From: Vespula vulgaris
Lineage: Eukaryota; Arthropoda; Insecta; Hymenoptera; Vespidae
Direction: 5' to 3'
NCBI RefSeq assembly: GCF_905475345.1
Contig: NC_066596.1
Location: 5,209,001-5,273,000 of the forward strand
DNA length: 64,000 bases
Position 1 is the stretch's first letter. Every line of letters begins with the position of its first letter. Below the pieces are notes generated by a model that was given only the letters and a program-made list of their open reading frames with translations, was not told the DNA's origin and searched no databases. Both the position numbers and the translations under genes were made by a program. Of the stretch, positions 35,439 to 46,954 are shown piece by piece.

Positions 35439-37000
35439 ATGATTGATGCATCTACAGACTCGAGATTTCCTGGCATGGTATCGTTGTAAAGTTTGACGGG
35501 TTAAGAAAGGATATAGGAGAAGCAAAGATGGAAGGATCGTACCGTAAGGATTTAAGCGTTGAAGGTGCTAAGCTAAGTCGTAATCGTCTTATTCCCTGTT
35601 AAATCTCTTTTTCCTCCGCACCTTTCCACCACCATCTTGAAGAAAGAGAGGAAGATGTTTCAGAATAACGAAAATACCGACATGAGAATATGAGAGAGGA
35701 CTATTGTTTCAAGCTTAAGTTTTGGTTTCATGATTATAAGTTGTCTCTTAAGCGGCTTAAAATTCATGCATTAAGGAACCATATTGGCTTTTTCAAGCAC
35801 AACATCGTCAAACGGAACGACCAATTTTCTAACGTTGTTCCTTACTTTATGTGATACCGCGTAGTTAAAAAATAATTACGAACGATCGCATTTGATAAGG
35901 TGATATCTTTAAAAATTAAATTGTATCGATTGAAATGAAATTGTTTATCAAAGTTTTACTCGAAATCGGTAATCCGATTAGACTTTGTTAAGATTCACTT
36001 TGAATAGAGAATTTTAGTGCGTGTTTCATTTCGATGTGACACGATGCATTATTGACTAACGGAGAATCGTGATCTAATAGTGAGCCAACCTTACCAACCA
36101 TGATGGTTTCGAATTCAGAGCACGATTTGAAACCACAGCCCATCGAGTAATACCCATCCAAATCGAAGAAGTCAAGGAGGATTCGAAATCGCCAATGGCA
36201 GGATTAAGTTTCGACATGATACAAAATTGTAACGCTGTTTTCACTATGATAACATGATGTTTCATTAAGCCTACTATACTTTTTTTTCTTTGCCACGATC
36301 TTTTCAAAGTTTTGACATCGTAATTAAGCTCCAAAAACGCTCGAGGAATAATCATAAGATCTTTTACAAAGCTTTTTTTGCTATTTCTTTTTGTTGCTAT
36401 ACTGCAAACATTATAATTATATTTATACGCATATTTCAATTGCGACATCTTTATGTTGGATATATTATATAGATATCAATAAAGTAATAACTAAAGTTTC
36501 TAATTAATATCATGTTTATCACAAATACGTTGTACCCGAAATGCTAGTCTTAATCACTTGGATAAGCGATCAATTTTGGTTGAACGCTGATTCAAATCCC
36601 TTCTGTATTGGGTATGCTTGAATTAAGCATGCCTACCACCTGCTGATCGTCACTTGGCACTTACCCATACAAGATAGAATCGTTATCATTTAAAGCAAAA
36701 CGTAGTTCCCAATTCTATCATAAAATGTAAGCAAGCTAATCGATATATCGACGAGAATGTCGATTCGTTATGGGTATAAAAAAATATATAGAAGGGAGAA
36801 AAAAGATGAAATCTCTCTGTAAAAAAAAAAAAAGGAATAAAAAGGAAAGACGAAAAAGACGAAAAAAAAAACAACAAAAAGGGTGAAAAAAAACGAAAAG
36901 CAACAATCTGGAATAAAAACGATGGAGAGTCATAAGCCGTTTCGATTACAATTCGCCTGGTCGGTCGCTTTTGGAGATCCGTTAAAGCCTTAAATCCACA
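35439..37000. other. AT-rich non-coding spacer
   Basis: A minus-strand frame of 124 codons (36448 to 36074) has a repeat-free C-terminal half with several Trp and Ser residues, but I recognise no family and see no clean acceptor before it. A purine tract (A-rich with GAAA and GAC) runs from about 36780 to 36900. Confidence 0.4.
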
Positions 37001-37219
37001 AAATATGCCGGGCGATAGCTACAAACGAGCGAGTCTCGTTAATAGCGTCGGTCAAAGATTACACAGGGATGCTTTTGGCAACATGAGCTTTCGCCACGAA
37101 ACAATCACCCTCTCGGATAGGTTAGCCCAGATTCTCTTGCAGGAAGCCACTATCTCACCGAGGCCGGTACTGCCTCGTTGTGGTGAGATAAATTTTACAA
37201 ATCGCCCGCGGCACGTTGT

Positions 37220-37248
37220 TATAACGTGGCGCATTTTGCCACGTTATA
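37220..37248. repeat. Hairpin, 11-bp arms with 7-base loop
   Basis: TATAACGTGGC, loop GCATTTT, then GCCACGTTATA. It lies inside a GC-richer stretch (about 37005-37300). Confidence 0.93.
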
Positions 37249-37319
37249 TAGATCCATGCATCGTCTACGAAGCGATCGTACGTAGCAGGCTTGCTTAGTA
37301 CAACTAGTCTATGCCTCTA

Positions 37320-37342
37320 CTCTCTCTCTCTCTTTTTCTCTC

Positions 37343-37397
<55 letters not shown>
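37320..37397. repeat. (CT)n microsatellite
   Basis: About 77 bp; the right 48 bp are nearly pure CT. It forms the polypyrimidine tract of the acceptor-like site that ends at 37410. Confidence 0.94.
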
Positions 37398-37399
<2 letters not shown>

Positions 37400-37410
37400 T
37401 TCCCTTTCAG

Positions 37411-37499
37411 ACATATTCTCAAAGTTGTTGATCCTGAATATGTAGCAAATTTTAGGATACATCTATTATCAACCACGTGGATCCTTCATAATTCTAGTT
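37411..37499 (+). other. Candidate terminal exon after a CT-array acceptor
   Basis: The CT array is followed by GTTTTCCCTTTCAG, ending at 37410. Starting one base into the putative exon, a frame of about 29 codons is open (His-Ile-Leu-Lys-Val-Val-Asp-Pro-Glu-Tyr...) to a TAG at about 37499; the other frames stop within 12 codons. The acceptor is strong only because a microsatellite supplies pyrimidines. No family is recognised. Confidence 0.12.
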
Positions 37500-37799
37500 A
37501 GCATACGACTTCCGATTTGCCAAGCAGCTAATGAACTTGCGAGGATTACTTTGTCTTTTCGCATCAACTATCCGTTATCTGGATTATATGTTAGTTCATT
37601 AAAATTTTGTTGAGTTTTCTTTGACGAATACTGTCTTTGTATTCTCGAGAAAAAAAAAACAATGTTGATATTCGAAGTCGCATCTTTTTCTATAACGAAA
37701 AAAAAAGAGAAGAAAAAAGAAATCTAATGTTGAAGTATCAGCATCCACGACACGATTAACGACAGACAGGTTACCGAATCATCAGACAAGATTCGCTCA

Positions 37800-38063
37800 G
37801 GGCTGGAGGCTTGTTAGTCTAATTACTTGTAAGTGGAGTTGCGGCCCGGTAACGAAGCAGCCGGCTGCTCCAAAACTTCTCACCGAGTAAACACCAAGCC
37901 GCCCGCAACTCTATTCGCAACTTTTCTTTTTTCTCCTCTTTGCCTTGCGATCTTCTTCGTGGGGACCGGCAATGTACTCCTAACCCCTAAGCTCAGAACA
38001 AGCCGACTCGTCTTTCCTTGATAAGTTTTCATAAAGAGCTATTTTCTTTTATGTTTTTTCTTT

Positions 38064-38095
<32 letters not shown>

Positions 38096-38100
38096 TTGTT
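37800..38100. other. GC-richer block then T-rich tract
   Basis: At about 37800-38020 the sequence is GC-richer and repeat-free, followed by a TTTTC/T tract to about 38098. No coding assignment. Confidence 0.35.
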
Positions 38101-38246
38101 CCGTTGCAACTACGAGGCTGAATGAATATCCTTATACAGTCTTGACTAAATTCTACCGTGCCTCTTCGTTTCAAAAGATCCAACTTCTATCTCAACTTCC
38201 CTTTTTATTTCTCTTTTTTTCCCGTTCCTCTCTTTCTTTCTCTCAG

Positions 38247-38287
38247 TTTAATTAATTCTGAATATTCCATTTGTGTTTCATTCCTCG
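38247..38287 (+). other. Candidate 41-nt exon
   Basis: Preceded by a pyrimidine-rich acceptor (TTTCTTTCTCTCAG ending at 38246) and followed by TCG|GTAAGA, with the intron from 38288. One of three frames is open (Leu-Ile-Asn-Ser-Glu-Tyr...). The acceptor lies in CT-rich DNA, so chance is likely. Confidence 0.1.
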
Positions 38288-38434
38288 GTAAGAAATTATG
38301 TCAACAAAATTTCATTAACAAACTCGAACAAAAATTATAAGGAAAGAAACATTTTGTTATAACTTCTTTAAGAGATAAGTCTCCGTTAAGTATTATAAAT
38401 GAAATAGAATATGAAGTGACGGATGGAGAAAGAT

Positions 38435-38470
38435 TATATAAATACACTCTAATGTTTTTCGCAGTCAGTA
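38435..38470 (+). promoter_or_regulatory. Candidate TATA + initiator core promoter
   Basis: TATATAAATA lies at 38435-38444. The initiator-like TCAGTA is at 38465-38470, with its A (38467) exactly 30 bp from the T of TATAAATA. The last base differs from the strict TCAGTY consensus but fits the broader initiator. A short GC-mixed segment and a CT array follow, then a GC-richer 300-bp stretch. Downstream, the ATG at 38659 starts a 66-codon frame. Confidence 0.35.
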
Positions 38471-38510
38471 TAATAGCTACATAACGCTTGCAGAGAGCTT
38501 CATTTTGTCC

Positions 38511-38563
38511 CTCTCTCTTTCTCTCTCTCACCCTCTCTCTCTCTCTCTCTCTCTTTTCCTTTC
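38511..38563. repeat. (CT)n microsatellite
   Basis: CT array with an ACC interruption, just downstream of the 38.44-kb promoter candidate. Confidence 0.92.
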
Positions 38564-38658
38564 GCTCTTTTAGGTTTACCAAGCTACATCGTATCTTGTA
38601 TAAAAATCACCGAAGCGTGCTCGTTTGGCTGTCTCCGTACAGTGGGACGTTAAGAAGA

Positions 38659-38859
38659 ATGATGCTCGTCGTTACCGCAACTCGTAACGCGATTACGTTG
38701 GATGCGAGAGAGCGTACGTATACTACTGGTGCATTCCTTACGTTATTTGCTTCTAGCGAATCCACGCGAATAGACCGCCCGCTTTCCTCCGTCATGAAAG
38801 AATTACCACTGGCGTTATGTCTCGCTTTTACTGTCGCAGTGAATTCTTCCCGAGCGTAA
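38659..38859 (+). CDS. Possible small protein, 66 residues, unrecognised
   Basis: The first ATG downstream of the 38.44-kb promoter candidate opens a repeat-free 66-codon frame ending at TAA (38857-38859). Its C-terminal part (from the internal Met at 38794) reads Met-Lys-Glu-Leu-Pro-Leu-Ala-Leu-Cys-Leu-Ala, resembling a signal peptide, but the frame stops after 21 residues. That could instead be the first coding exon of a secreted protein. No donor is convincing (GTGAAT near 38841). Most of this block is GC-richer than its flanks, so an open frame is not surprising. Confidence 0.13.
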   Translation: MMLVVTATRNAITLDARERTYTTGAFLTLFASSESTRIDRPLSSVMKELPLALCLAFTVAVNSSRA

Positions 38860-39192
38860 ACAACTTCCTGCGAATTAACGAAGACGCTCTCTCCGTCGCA
38901 GTGATGACGTTCGAAGGTCTACAAGATACGTTTATTACCGAATGGACACTCGTTTCGACGTATCACCGATCAGAATTTTTCAGATCGTTAAATCAGATTG
39001 GTAAACATAATTAATAAATTTGTATTCGTACGTAACTTCCGATATGTTTCACGAAGTTATAGAAATTTCAATCGATTGAAAAGTGATTTAAACAAAGAAT
39101 CATAAAGGAAACAAAAATATCATTCGAAACTATTAATCCTTACGAATGTTAGAAGGAAATTGATTTGTAAAAGTAACCTTAACAATGATTCA

Positions 39193-39246
39193 TCATGAAC
39201 GAGAAACATCGGTTGAGGTTAATGTAAGCGACAATCGCAAAGCATT
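39193..39246 (-). other. Candidate second exon of the minus-strand mini-gene
   Basis: On the minus strand an acceptor-like TTGTTTCTCAG ends just before 39246. Joined in phase 0 to the exon at 39611-39709, it adds 17 codons (Asn-Ala-Leu-Arg-Leu...) and a TGA at 39193-39195. The implied intron is 364 nt, a normal insect size. The pyrimidine tract is only moderate. Confidence 0.12.
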
Positions 39247-39610
39247 CTGAGAAACAATTTCTCAAACGTCTACAAAAAAGTTAGCGAGTTTGAAAGGCAC
39301 CGCCTATCTCGAAGGGTCGGCACAACGATACCTTGCAATTATCCTTGTGATTATGGTCAACGTTGGCAAGCAAACCCTCCTCTTTGCACCCTCACCGGTG
39401 AATAAGCTCGTGTTCTCTTAGGTCGAACGATCGGCAAGATTTCAAGCATTTCCCAGCAACGTCCTGCGTTTCGCGGTTGGTTGTAAGAGGTGTAAAGCCC
39501 AGTCTCGATAGAATAGTCCTGTTACAAGCTTATCTCACTTCTGGTAAACTTTTTTAACGTCTTTTAACGGCGAAACTAATTATGAGAGTAAGCGCACGTG
39601 CTTAACTTAC

Positions 39611-39709
39611 CTTTGGATTAGCGTGACGGTGTGTTCCGTGTCCCTTTCTGGTATCGTGGCTAACACGCGGCAAACCGGGAATGATAACCCACCGACACTC
39701 TCTCCCCAT
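39611..39709 (-). CDS. Candidate first coding exon (minus strand), unrecognised protein
   Basis: An ATG at 39709 (minus strand) has G at -3 and G at +4, a favourable start context. It opens 33 codons and ends exactly in phase 0 at AAG|GTAAGTTAAG, a perfect donor consensus, with the intron from 39610. The peptide begins Met-Gly-Arg-Glu-Cys-Arg-Trp-Val-Ile-Ile-Pro-Gly and ends in a His/Arg/Lys-rich tail (His-Gly-Thr-His-Arg-His-Ala-Asn-Pro-Lys). The reading frame stops right after the donor (GTA AGT TAA), as expected for an exon edge. The DNA is GC-richer than its flanks. I do not recognise the protein; it may be an alternative N-terminus of a gene outside the window. Confidence 0.25.
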
Positions 39710-40099
39710 TTCGTTCCTACCACTTTCCACGTAGGTACTTTCTAAACTTGAAAATTGAAAACTTGTCGTAATACGCTAGGAAAAAGTATTCCGCCGTAGC
39801 TCGAACACGTTCGTGACGAAAACGGCAACTTGGCTAGTTTCAGAAAGAAGGTTGAATGCGCGTTCGTTCGAATCGTCAAACTCGAGATAATATTTGCAAT
39901 AGAAATAATGTACTATCGATTTTCTATTCTTCAAATAGAGAGTACGAGAACGAGATATCAAAGAAAATAGAACAAATTAGTTCCCTAGTTTTACACAATG
40001 GTACCCCAACAATGGTTAATCGGAAAAGTCAATCTTATTTTTCCAAGCGCTCGATGGTATAACGGCAGATAATTTCTGCAGCTTCAGCCACGCGAGCTT

Positions 40100-41099
40100 T
40101 TAGTAGAATTAACCTAATTACTTTTGAACGTGAAAGCCGTTAAACTGCGACGGGTTCGTGCGAGTAATCCTAATGTTTCGAGAAACGGCGCTGTTAAAAT
40201 CACTGTTCTGGAATGCGACTGCGTTTCCGCTGAGAACGAAACACCTTCTATCCTCCACCATTCGGCTCAACGTTTGAAGAGAAATAGCGATGGAGGGGCG
40301 AGGGAAAGAGGGAAAGAGAGCGGAGAGAGCAGGGGTAGTAACTCAGAGTGAGAAGGAGAGACGAGCATACCCCGCGATTCAATTTATTCCGTGCTCGCAT
40401 CTCGTGATTAAAAAAGCTCGATTCATCAGGAGTGCCGCGGTCTCAGAACGTAATTGCTTCCCTCGTGAAATCCATTTGCCGTCGACCAATGTTCCGTCGT
40501 TTCGGCTCGTCTCGATGAAGAACTTTCAAGTTCATTCGATCCACCACCAACGAAATAATCTTCGCGACCAAACGTCTTACCAAACTTTCGGCATCCCTTT
40601 TTCCTCCTTCAAAACTTTTTCTCGCATCATCTATTCGAGAGATTTTATATTTGGAAAACACGAAACGCTTATTTATAAACTCAGCTTTCATCTTGAAGAC
40701 AACTTTTATTTATAAAAATTACACATTGCTTTTCTACCGATAATCGTTGATCGAGAATATCGACGTTAAAAAACTTACTGAATGTCATATTTGTCGGATG
40801 TTTGGTAAAATCGGAATTTTTCTTTTTTGAGTAAAACTGATGATAAACTTCTAAGAATATATTCGCGATATTTACTCGTGATAACGACGTCGCAACTTGT
40901 AACATCGTATCTTGTTCTTTTTCCTTTTTCCTTTTTCTCCTTTTTAGAAAAATAAGAGTTTATCAAAAAGTTTTGAACTCGGTAAGACCACTTCCTGAAG
41001 GGAAACAGAAATGCCTTTACACCGCAACTTGGAACTCGTTCGCTCGATTTTCATAATAGGAGTACGAAACCGAACGTGAAGCGAAGGGAAAGCTCTCAA
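40100..41099. other. Non-coding spacer
   Basis: No gene recognised. A plus frame of 141 codons (40290-40715) has basic, unremarkable composition and overlaps a comparable frame on the other strand, the pattern of a low-stop region rather than a gene. T/C-rich tracts lie at about 40915-40945. Confidence 0.4.
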
Positions 41100-41278
41100 A
41101 AGTCAGGAGGACTTGCTCGACAGACGGATGTCCTGGCCTCGGAGAATAGATGGGAAGTTGGATTGGTTGCGTCTCTTGGCAGACAGGAATCGCCTAATTG
41201 AGGCGGCACGACGACGTGGCGGTAGAAAGACAGGTAACTCGGATTTACCGATATGAGTTTGCGTTCTGCCTCGCGTAA
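41080..41278 (+). CDS. GC-rich open frame with helical, basic character (unproven)
   Basis: A plus-strand frame of about 58 codons lies between a TGA near 41078 and a TGA at about 41255; the internal ATG is at 41128. From there it reads Met-Ser-Trp-Pro-Arg-Arg and continues with a Leu/Arg-rich segment that would form an amphipathic helix, ending in Arg-Gly-Gly-Arg-Lys-Thr. A possible donor ACAG|GTAACT falls at 41231-41236. The minus strand also has an open 72-codon frame here, so low AT content alone may explain it. No known family. Confidence 0.13.
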
Positions 41279-41419
41279 ATCGAGTTAGGCTAGTTGAGCA
41301 GTCTGAATTCAGCTTGCGCAAAGATGGAACAAACGAGAAAGCGTGCTCCGCGCCGTGGGAAAAGCGAGCCGTCTGTCTACCTTGGCGTTAGTCAAGAATG
41401 AGAGTTCCATCGCGTTCTC

Positions 41420-43615
41420 GCACGAGTGAGCTTTCTGCTACATTCCGCCTCGTCTTTTTCCCTTTTTCTCTCGATTCCCTCTGTCCCTCGCCTAAACTCC
41501 TAAAACTTCCTTCCTCTCGAATACCTATTTTCTTTTCTTTATCCTTTTTCGAATATTTTCATATCAAAGGAGATAAGACGCTATGGTCAAAAATGCGATT
41601 ACACTTAGAACGTAAAAACGTACAAAATTGAGATTAGACTTAAGTTTTTTATATTTTCAATATTTGCAATATCCAATAACTTTAGTCGATTGTCAGACAT
41701 TAGTAGATATATCATTTGTCGAATTTCATTTTTTCCTTTACGAAGGACATACCTAAACCGCAATAATTGCAAGATGTTGAAATGCATTCGTCCAACATAT
41801 CGTGATTTTGTGTTTTACGCGGTTACATGATTTAGTAGTAGCCCAACAAAGGTAATATCGGCCCGGCAGTTGGTCTGGCACAGCTTGCTAACTCTCCTTT
41901 ATGCGTTTCGACGTTTCGAGCAAGCTTTATTGCTCGTTGCGTCTTTAATATCATACGACGGCCACGATTTATATCATGCGTTATCGTATAGATGCAGTCT
42001 TTTATTCGAAATATACTACAATATTATTTTACCTTGTTCGCTAATGCATGGGATAATTATACCTACAATGCGAAATACGGGAACGCGGATCGACGTTTAA
42101 ATTAATTCATTAAATGCATTTATAATTATTTATGAGGAGAAATAGTCGATCAGAATTACATTGAAGAATATATATTTTTTCAATAATACATTTCCAAAGG
42201 GACGAAATAGCAAATACTTATATATATATATATATATATATTTTCTTAAAGCGACAAATAAATTAGTTTTCTCATCTATTTTCACGATTTTCATAAAGTA
42301 ATCGAGAAACCACTTCGAATTATCAAAAAAAAAAAAAGAGTTTTATTAATAAGTGAAGCGATAAAAGCGCGAAGTAAAGCAGTCTTAACAGAGGCTTTTA
42401 ATAATCCTTCTACGAAGGCGATATTCTTGGACGCTCCTTCCTCGCTATTCCAGAAGCGTTTACATCGTGTTTACGTAAGTGTTTATATCGTTAGAACGCC
42501 CACACTTTCTGCACTCTCTTCGAAAGATCCTTCATACTTTGAAACTTCACAGTTGACTATTTTTTTTTTCATAAATCATTAAAAACGCATTCATCGATAG
42601 GAGATTAAGTAACATTCCAACTTTTTAATGAAATTTGTTTCAATGTAATACAATCACAATTATATATGTATAAAAAATTTTTTTTTTTTTTTACTTTTTA
42701 TACGCATTAACTATAAACTTTCGAGACTTTACGATTCATATAACACGAAGGAAAATTAGATTTCGATAAAACGCAATATTCTTTCATTGACATTAAATTT
42801 TACATAAACACGAATACGTACGTAAGAAAAAAAGATGAAAAAAGGAAAAAGAAAAAAGCTATGTAGGATGATAGTAGCGAAACAACTCGTACCCATCAAG
42901 ATTCTCGGTGTAGAATGAAAATTCTACTTTCCCAACTGATATAAAAATTTGATTGCACATAGATTGCTCTAGTTTTATTGTCTTTGTTCCATTTAATACC
43001 CGTGGATCGTAGGATTCGCATAAAAACAATATCGATTGTGCAGCCAGTCGAATAGGACGATCGATCGTTCTCGCGAGATGTTCAGTTTGGTAACAAGTAC
43101 CGATCGATTTCAAAATTAATTTATAAAAAGAGTCGCCATTCGAATTCAATTAGTACACGGATAAATAATTGAATCATAGATCCTATAAAAATAAAGAAAA
43201 ACAAAAATAGAAACAGCGAATAAAAAGATACCATATATTAGTTGTCAATTAAATTCCTTGTCAATCATATTTATTTATTTATTTTAGTTTATTACTTCAC
43301 ATAAAAATATTTGAAAACTAACTTTGTTTTTCAAATCAATAATGAAAGAGAGAAAATAAAGATAGACGGCTATGCGAAAAGATCTTTGTGTATATAACGC
43401 AAACACGTTTCTAATTTCATCGTCCACGTACACTGAAGATGCATTCGTTATTAAGCTTGCAATTTATCGAGCTACGTTCAAGTATCGATACTCGATCGCT
43501 AGAAGAATTTTAGTCGGTTTCTTCTATATACGTTTCTCTTAATTACTGAAAAGCAATTACCGTTATATACCTAATTTAACTTTGAAACTCATTATATGGT
43601 TTCACTTTGCCCTCC
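41420..43615. other. AT-rich non-coding spacer
   Basis: No gene recognised. It includes a TA array (about 42217-42241), A-rich and T-rich homopolymers (about 42326-42339 and 42678-42692), and a minus frame of 96 codons (43149 to 42859) without recognisable motifs. Confidence 0.5.
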
Positions 43616-43618
43616 TCC

Positions 43619-43890
43619 CTCATACCTTTCTCTCTCACTTTCCCTCTCTCCCTCTCTCTTTCTTTCTCCCATACACACCTTCTCTTTTCCACGAATTCGA
43701 ATCTACTTACTGCAATTTTCAAAATGAAGTCTCGCTAAGAAATGTTTCTCGAACGTTTCTAGCTTTCTCTCTCTCTCTCTCTCTCTCTATCAGGCTCTAT
43801 TTTTCTTTCTTTCACTCTCTTTCTCTCTCTCTCTTTCTCTCTCTATCCATCTATCTCTCTTTTTCTTCTCTTTCTTTTTCTCTCTTTTTC
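43619..43890. repeat. Two pyrimidine-rich (CT)n regions
   Basis: CT-rich segments at about 43619-43670 and 43763-43890, the second with clean CT blocks. The 109-codon Ser/Leu frame across both is an artefact. Confidence 0.88.
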
Positions 43891-43899
43891 AACCGTACA

Positions 43900-45110
43900 A
43901 GCGATAACTGAGAAGAAGAGAATGCTCGTTCTCCTTTCTCAGCGACTTACTATTCTTCTAACTACTTTTATTCAAGTAAATTAGTTTGATCTAGAGTTAC
44001 CATGATCTTTAAAGTACTGATCATCTTACTTAAAAATCGATCACGGTTTGATACTTAACAAAGTAAAATCTGTTACGTCGATCTTGCTGCAGAAATTACT
44101 TTTTAAATGTTTATCGATTGACAGAATCATTTGTATATATGTAAATATGTATATACATATATATAAAATTATTTTATTATCAAGGATACCCATAAAGTTT
44201 ACTTTCATATATACCTATGTACATTCGCTGAGATGAAAACAATTTCATTGCAAACATCCAAATTTTATTTTCGAATTAGCCAATTTAGCCGAGCCGAAAT
44301 TACCATCGGTACGATTCTTTCCCAAATGTGAATTTATTTAAGGTAATTTTCCGAACGAGTTTTCCTTGTTCTCACGAAAGTAACTACTTTACGAAGTAAT
44401 GACGCATTCCTAAACAGAACATTTCCATTTTTTTTTCTTTCTTTAAAAGGCCTTAAAACGATCGTAACTAAGAAAAATGTTGGTCCACTACTCCGTTACT
44501 ACTTTTCCGCTTGCAAATGAGTCTGACCCAGATCCAGTAGAACTTTTAAAATATCGATTACCATACTCAAGAATTAGTTAAACTACTTTAGCCGAAAGGA
44601 TTAGACCTATCATGATAAATATGAGTAATGGAAATTTACGTTACTCAATTATCAATGATAATAACGTTAATGCTCAAAATACAACATGTTTTCGCAACGT
44701 TCGAACAGCAACATATAATTAATAAAACGGGTTATCCGGAATTAGAAAAACTCATTAGCATAACATTCTAAATATATATTAAATACTATCGGATTTTCAG
44801 ATCGAAGATATCCAGACCAATCATGATTTAAACAACCGTTCTAATTTCAACGAAATTCTTTTAATAAAACTATTTTTTTATCCTTTTTTCCCTTCTTTTT
44901 TATGTAATTCGCTGATTGAGCTAAAACGGTAACAGAAATGCTGGAATAGGTGCACTTTTGTAAAATGGTATCTCGTTTGTGCGCGTGCGCGGATAACGTT
45001 CGGAAGACGTTCAGAACGAATCGATAGCCAATATCATTAACCATGAAAGAGAAAGCACGTTATCGAGGGTGCTCGTTCACGATCGAAGAGAGAGAATGAG
45101 CTTGGCCCGT
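43900..45110. other. AT-rich non-coding spacer
   Basis: No gene seen; a TA-rich palindromic stretch occurs at about 44133-44166. Confidence 0.55.
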
Positions 45111-45168
45111 AGATCGCATGAAACGTTTCATACATATACTTACGTATGTCCGGATGTATATAATGTGT

Positions 45169-45210
45169 GTATATATATATATATATATATGCATATATAT
45201 ATATATATGC
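45169..45210. repeat. (TA)n microsatellite with ATGCAT interruptions
   Basis: Two TA runs split by ATGCAT, self-complementary overall. Confidence 0.93.
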
Positions 45211-45329
45211 ATGCATCTCACGGATGAATGCACGATGAATACATACGAATACGCGAACACGTTCAGGGAAAGCAAGCAACGTCGTCGACGTTCGTCGTGT
45301 CGACGAACTGTGAAGAATTCGATTCGAGG

Positions 45330-45347
45330 GTGATAATCGATTATCAC
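45330..45347. promoter_or_regulatory. 18-bp perfect palindrome of paired GATA-type sites
   Basis: GTGATAATCGATTATCAC is its own reverse complement and contains TGATAA and TTATCA facing each other around ATCGAT. GATA-family factors bind WGATAR, so two opposed sites are present. It sits in a GC-rich, CpG-rich block (to about 45480) with further CGATAA and CTAATTA motifs. Regulatory function is inference. Confidence 0.35.
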
Positions 45348-46044
45348 TAGTTAGCCCGTCACGGCGCGCCGGCGGGTAACCGATGTGCGATAAACACATC
45401 ACCTAATTACTTGCGGTGGATCGCCCTACGCCCTCGACACGCAAACTGGACACACAACTACGCGTATGCACGCGCGTACTAGGAACTCGATTGCTCGTCT
45501 AAACGTACATCGGACTTGTTTGATCTTCCTTTGTCGCATCGCTCGAACTCTTCAATTCATTTCTATCAACGATTTATTTGACATTTATCGATTACTATAT
45601 GATATTTGAGACCTGAATCAAAAATTTGATCGATACATTGCTCGATAGAAAAGAAATACTTTCTGTTATTAGAATATAATATACATATGTATATGTATTG
45701 CAACTTTACTCAATGTTTCCAACAATCAGATGTACTATGCCCTCGGTCTAAAATATACATCATAAAAAAAAAATGGTGAAATTTATCACTTCGATCATTT
45801 CCTTTTTATAACTCAATGTTGCAATAAAAATGTTTACTCCTATATGTCAGATGTAACGTTACAACGTTCTACCGTTGTCATTTTATCAGTTTTGGTAAGG
45901 ATAACGAACGTGTTGGAGGAAGTATGAATCAACTGACTTTACTGTACGCAAACTGACACATTCTGACAAGACAGAGGGAAAGTATAAGAGAAGGGCAAAG
46001 TCATGATGCACGTCCTTTTCCACCGACCTATCTACCTACCTGCC

Positions 46045-46150
46045 TAACCATCTAACATAGGGAGACACGTCCCTACGTTCAAAGTACGCACGCACGTACG
46101 CACGCATGCACGCACACAGGTAAATAGGTAGGTAGGTAGGTAGATGGTTA
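46045..46150. repeat. Inverted pair TAACCATCTA with CTAC/GTAG and ACGC tetranucleotides
   Basis: TAACCATCTA at 46045-46054 is repeated in inverted form at 46141-46150. CTAC units lie left of the first arm and GTAG units (46121-46140) lie just before the second. Between them are ACGC/ACGT tetramers (46086-46118). Confidence 0.75.
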
Positions 46151-46274
46151 CGCACAGATACATAGAGAAGCTAACACGCATGCAGTCTCGTGTACAACGA
46201 GGAAACCCGCTTATCGCGACTTTGCCATGTGTACGCTTAGCCAGCCATATTCGCATTGTCGTGCGTCATACACA

Positions 46275-46280
46275 CTCTCC

Positions 46281-46324
<44 letters not shown>

Positions 46325-46349
46325 GTTTCTGTCTCTCTCATTCTCTCTG
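46275..46349. repeat. (CT)n microsatellite
   Basis: CT array with CTGT variants at the right end. Confidence 0.92.
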
Positions 46350-46454
46350 ACACGCACCCACATATATAAAAGACAGTAGATAGGTGCCAGTGGTAGAGTG
46401 CGTGCGACATGAAAATTGAATTTCACTCGGCGCCGAGGTGGAAAAAAAGGAGCG

Positions 46455-46486
46455 ACGTGTTAGAGCAACGTGTTAGAGCAACGTGT
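46455..46486. repeat. 13-bp tandem repeat, 2.5 copies
   Basis: ACGTGTTAGAGCA occurs twice in tandem followed by ACGTGT. Confidence 0.93.
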
Positions 46487-46913
46487 ACTACATAGGGTTG
46501 GCTGAAGAAGGGGGTTAAGTGGGGGATATGAGGGAGGTTGGCTAGGTGGTCGTTACAATGCTGGTGAATAAATCGATTTTGCAGGAGAAAATTTTGAGAA
46601 TCGTTGAACCGTACGATTAACGCTTGATCTGCCAACACGAAGCAAGGTCTTGTCCATAACCTGGAACGATACACGTGAGATAGCGAAGGTAACTCCCTAA
46701 AATAAAACTGGTACGATCCAATGATACATGCCTCGGTATAGAGAATGTCCATAATAGTGATCGAAGTTAAGGGGTGTATCGTTAGAATATTTTTAAGAGA
46801 AGCTAGATCGAGGCCGCGCCGAGCTGTAACACTATTTTTCATGTGGCTCGATCGACTTTTAGCAGGTTAAGTGGTCTTTCGATCGTAGATAAAGTTCTAA
46901 AAGGGATAAAAAA

Positions 46914-46918
46914 AAGAG

Positions 46919-46954
<36 letters not shown>

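Noticed and set aside
36074..36448. 124-codon minus frame, considered as a transposase remnant
   Set aside because: No catalytic motif, terminal inverted repeats or target-site duplication could be found.
46361..46492. TATATAAAAG box followed by an ATG at 46409 with a 28-codon frame
   Set aside because: The initiator position has no good match and the frame contains the 13-bp tandem repeat.
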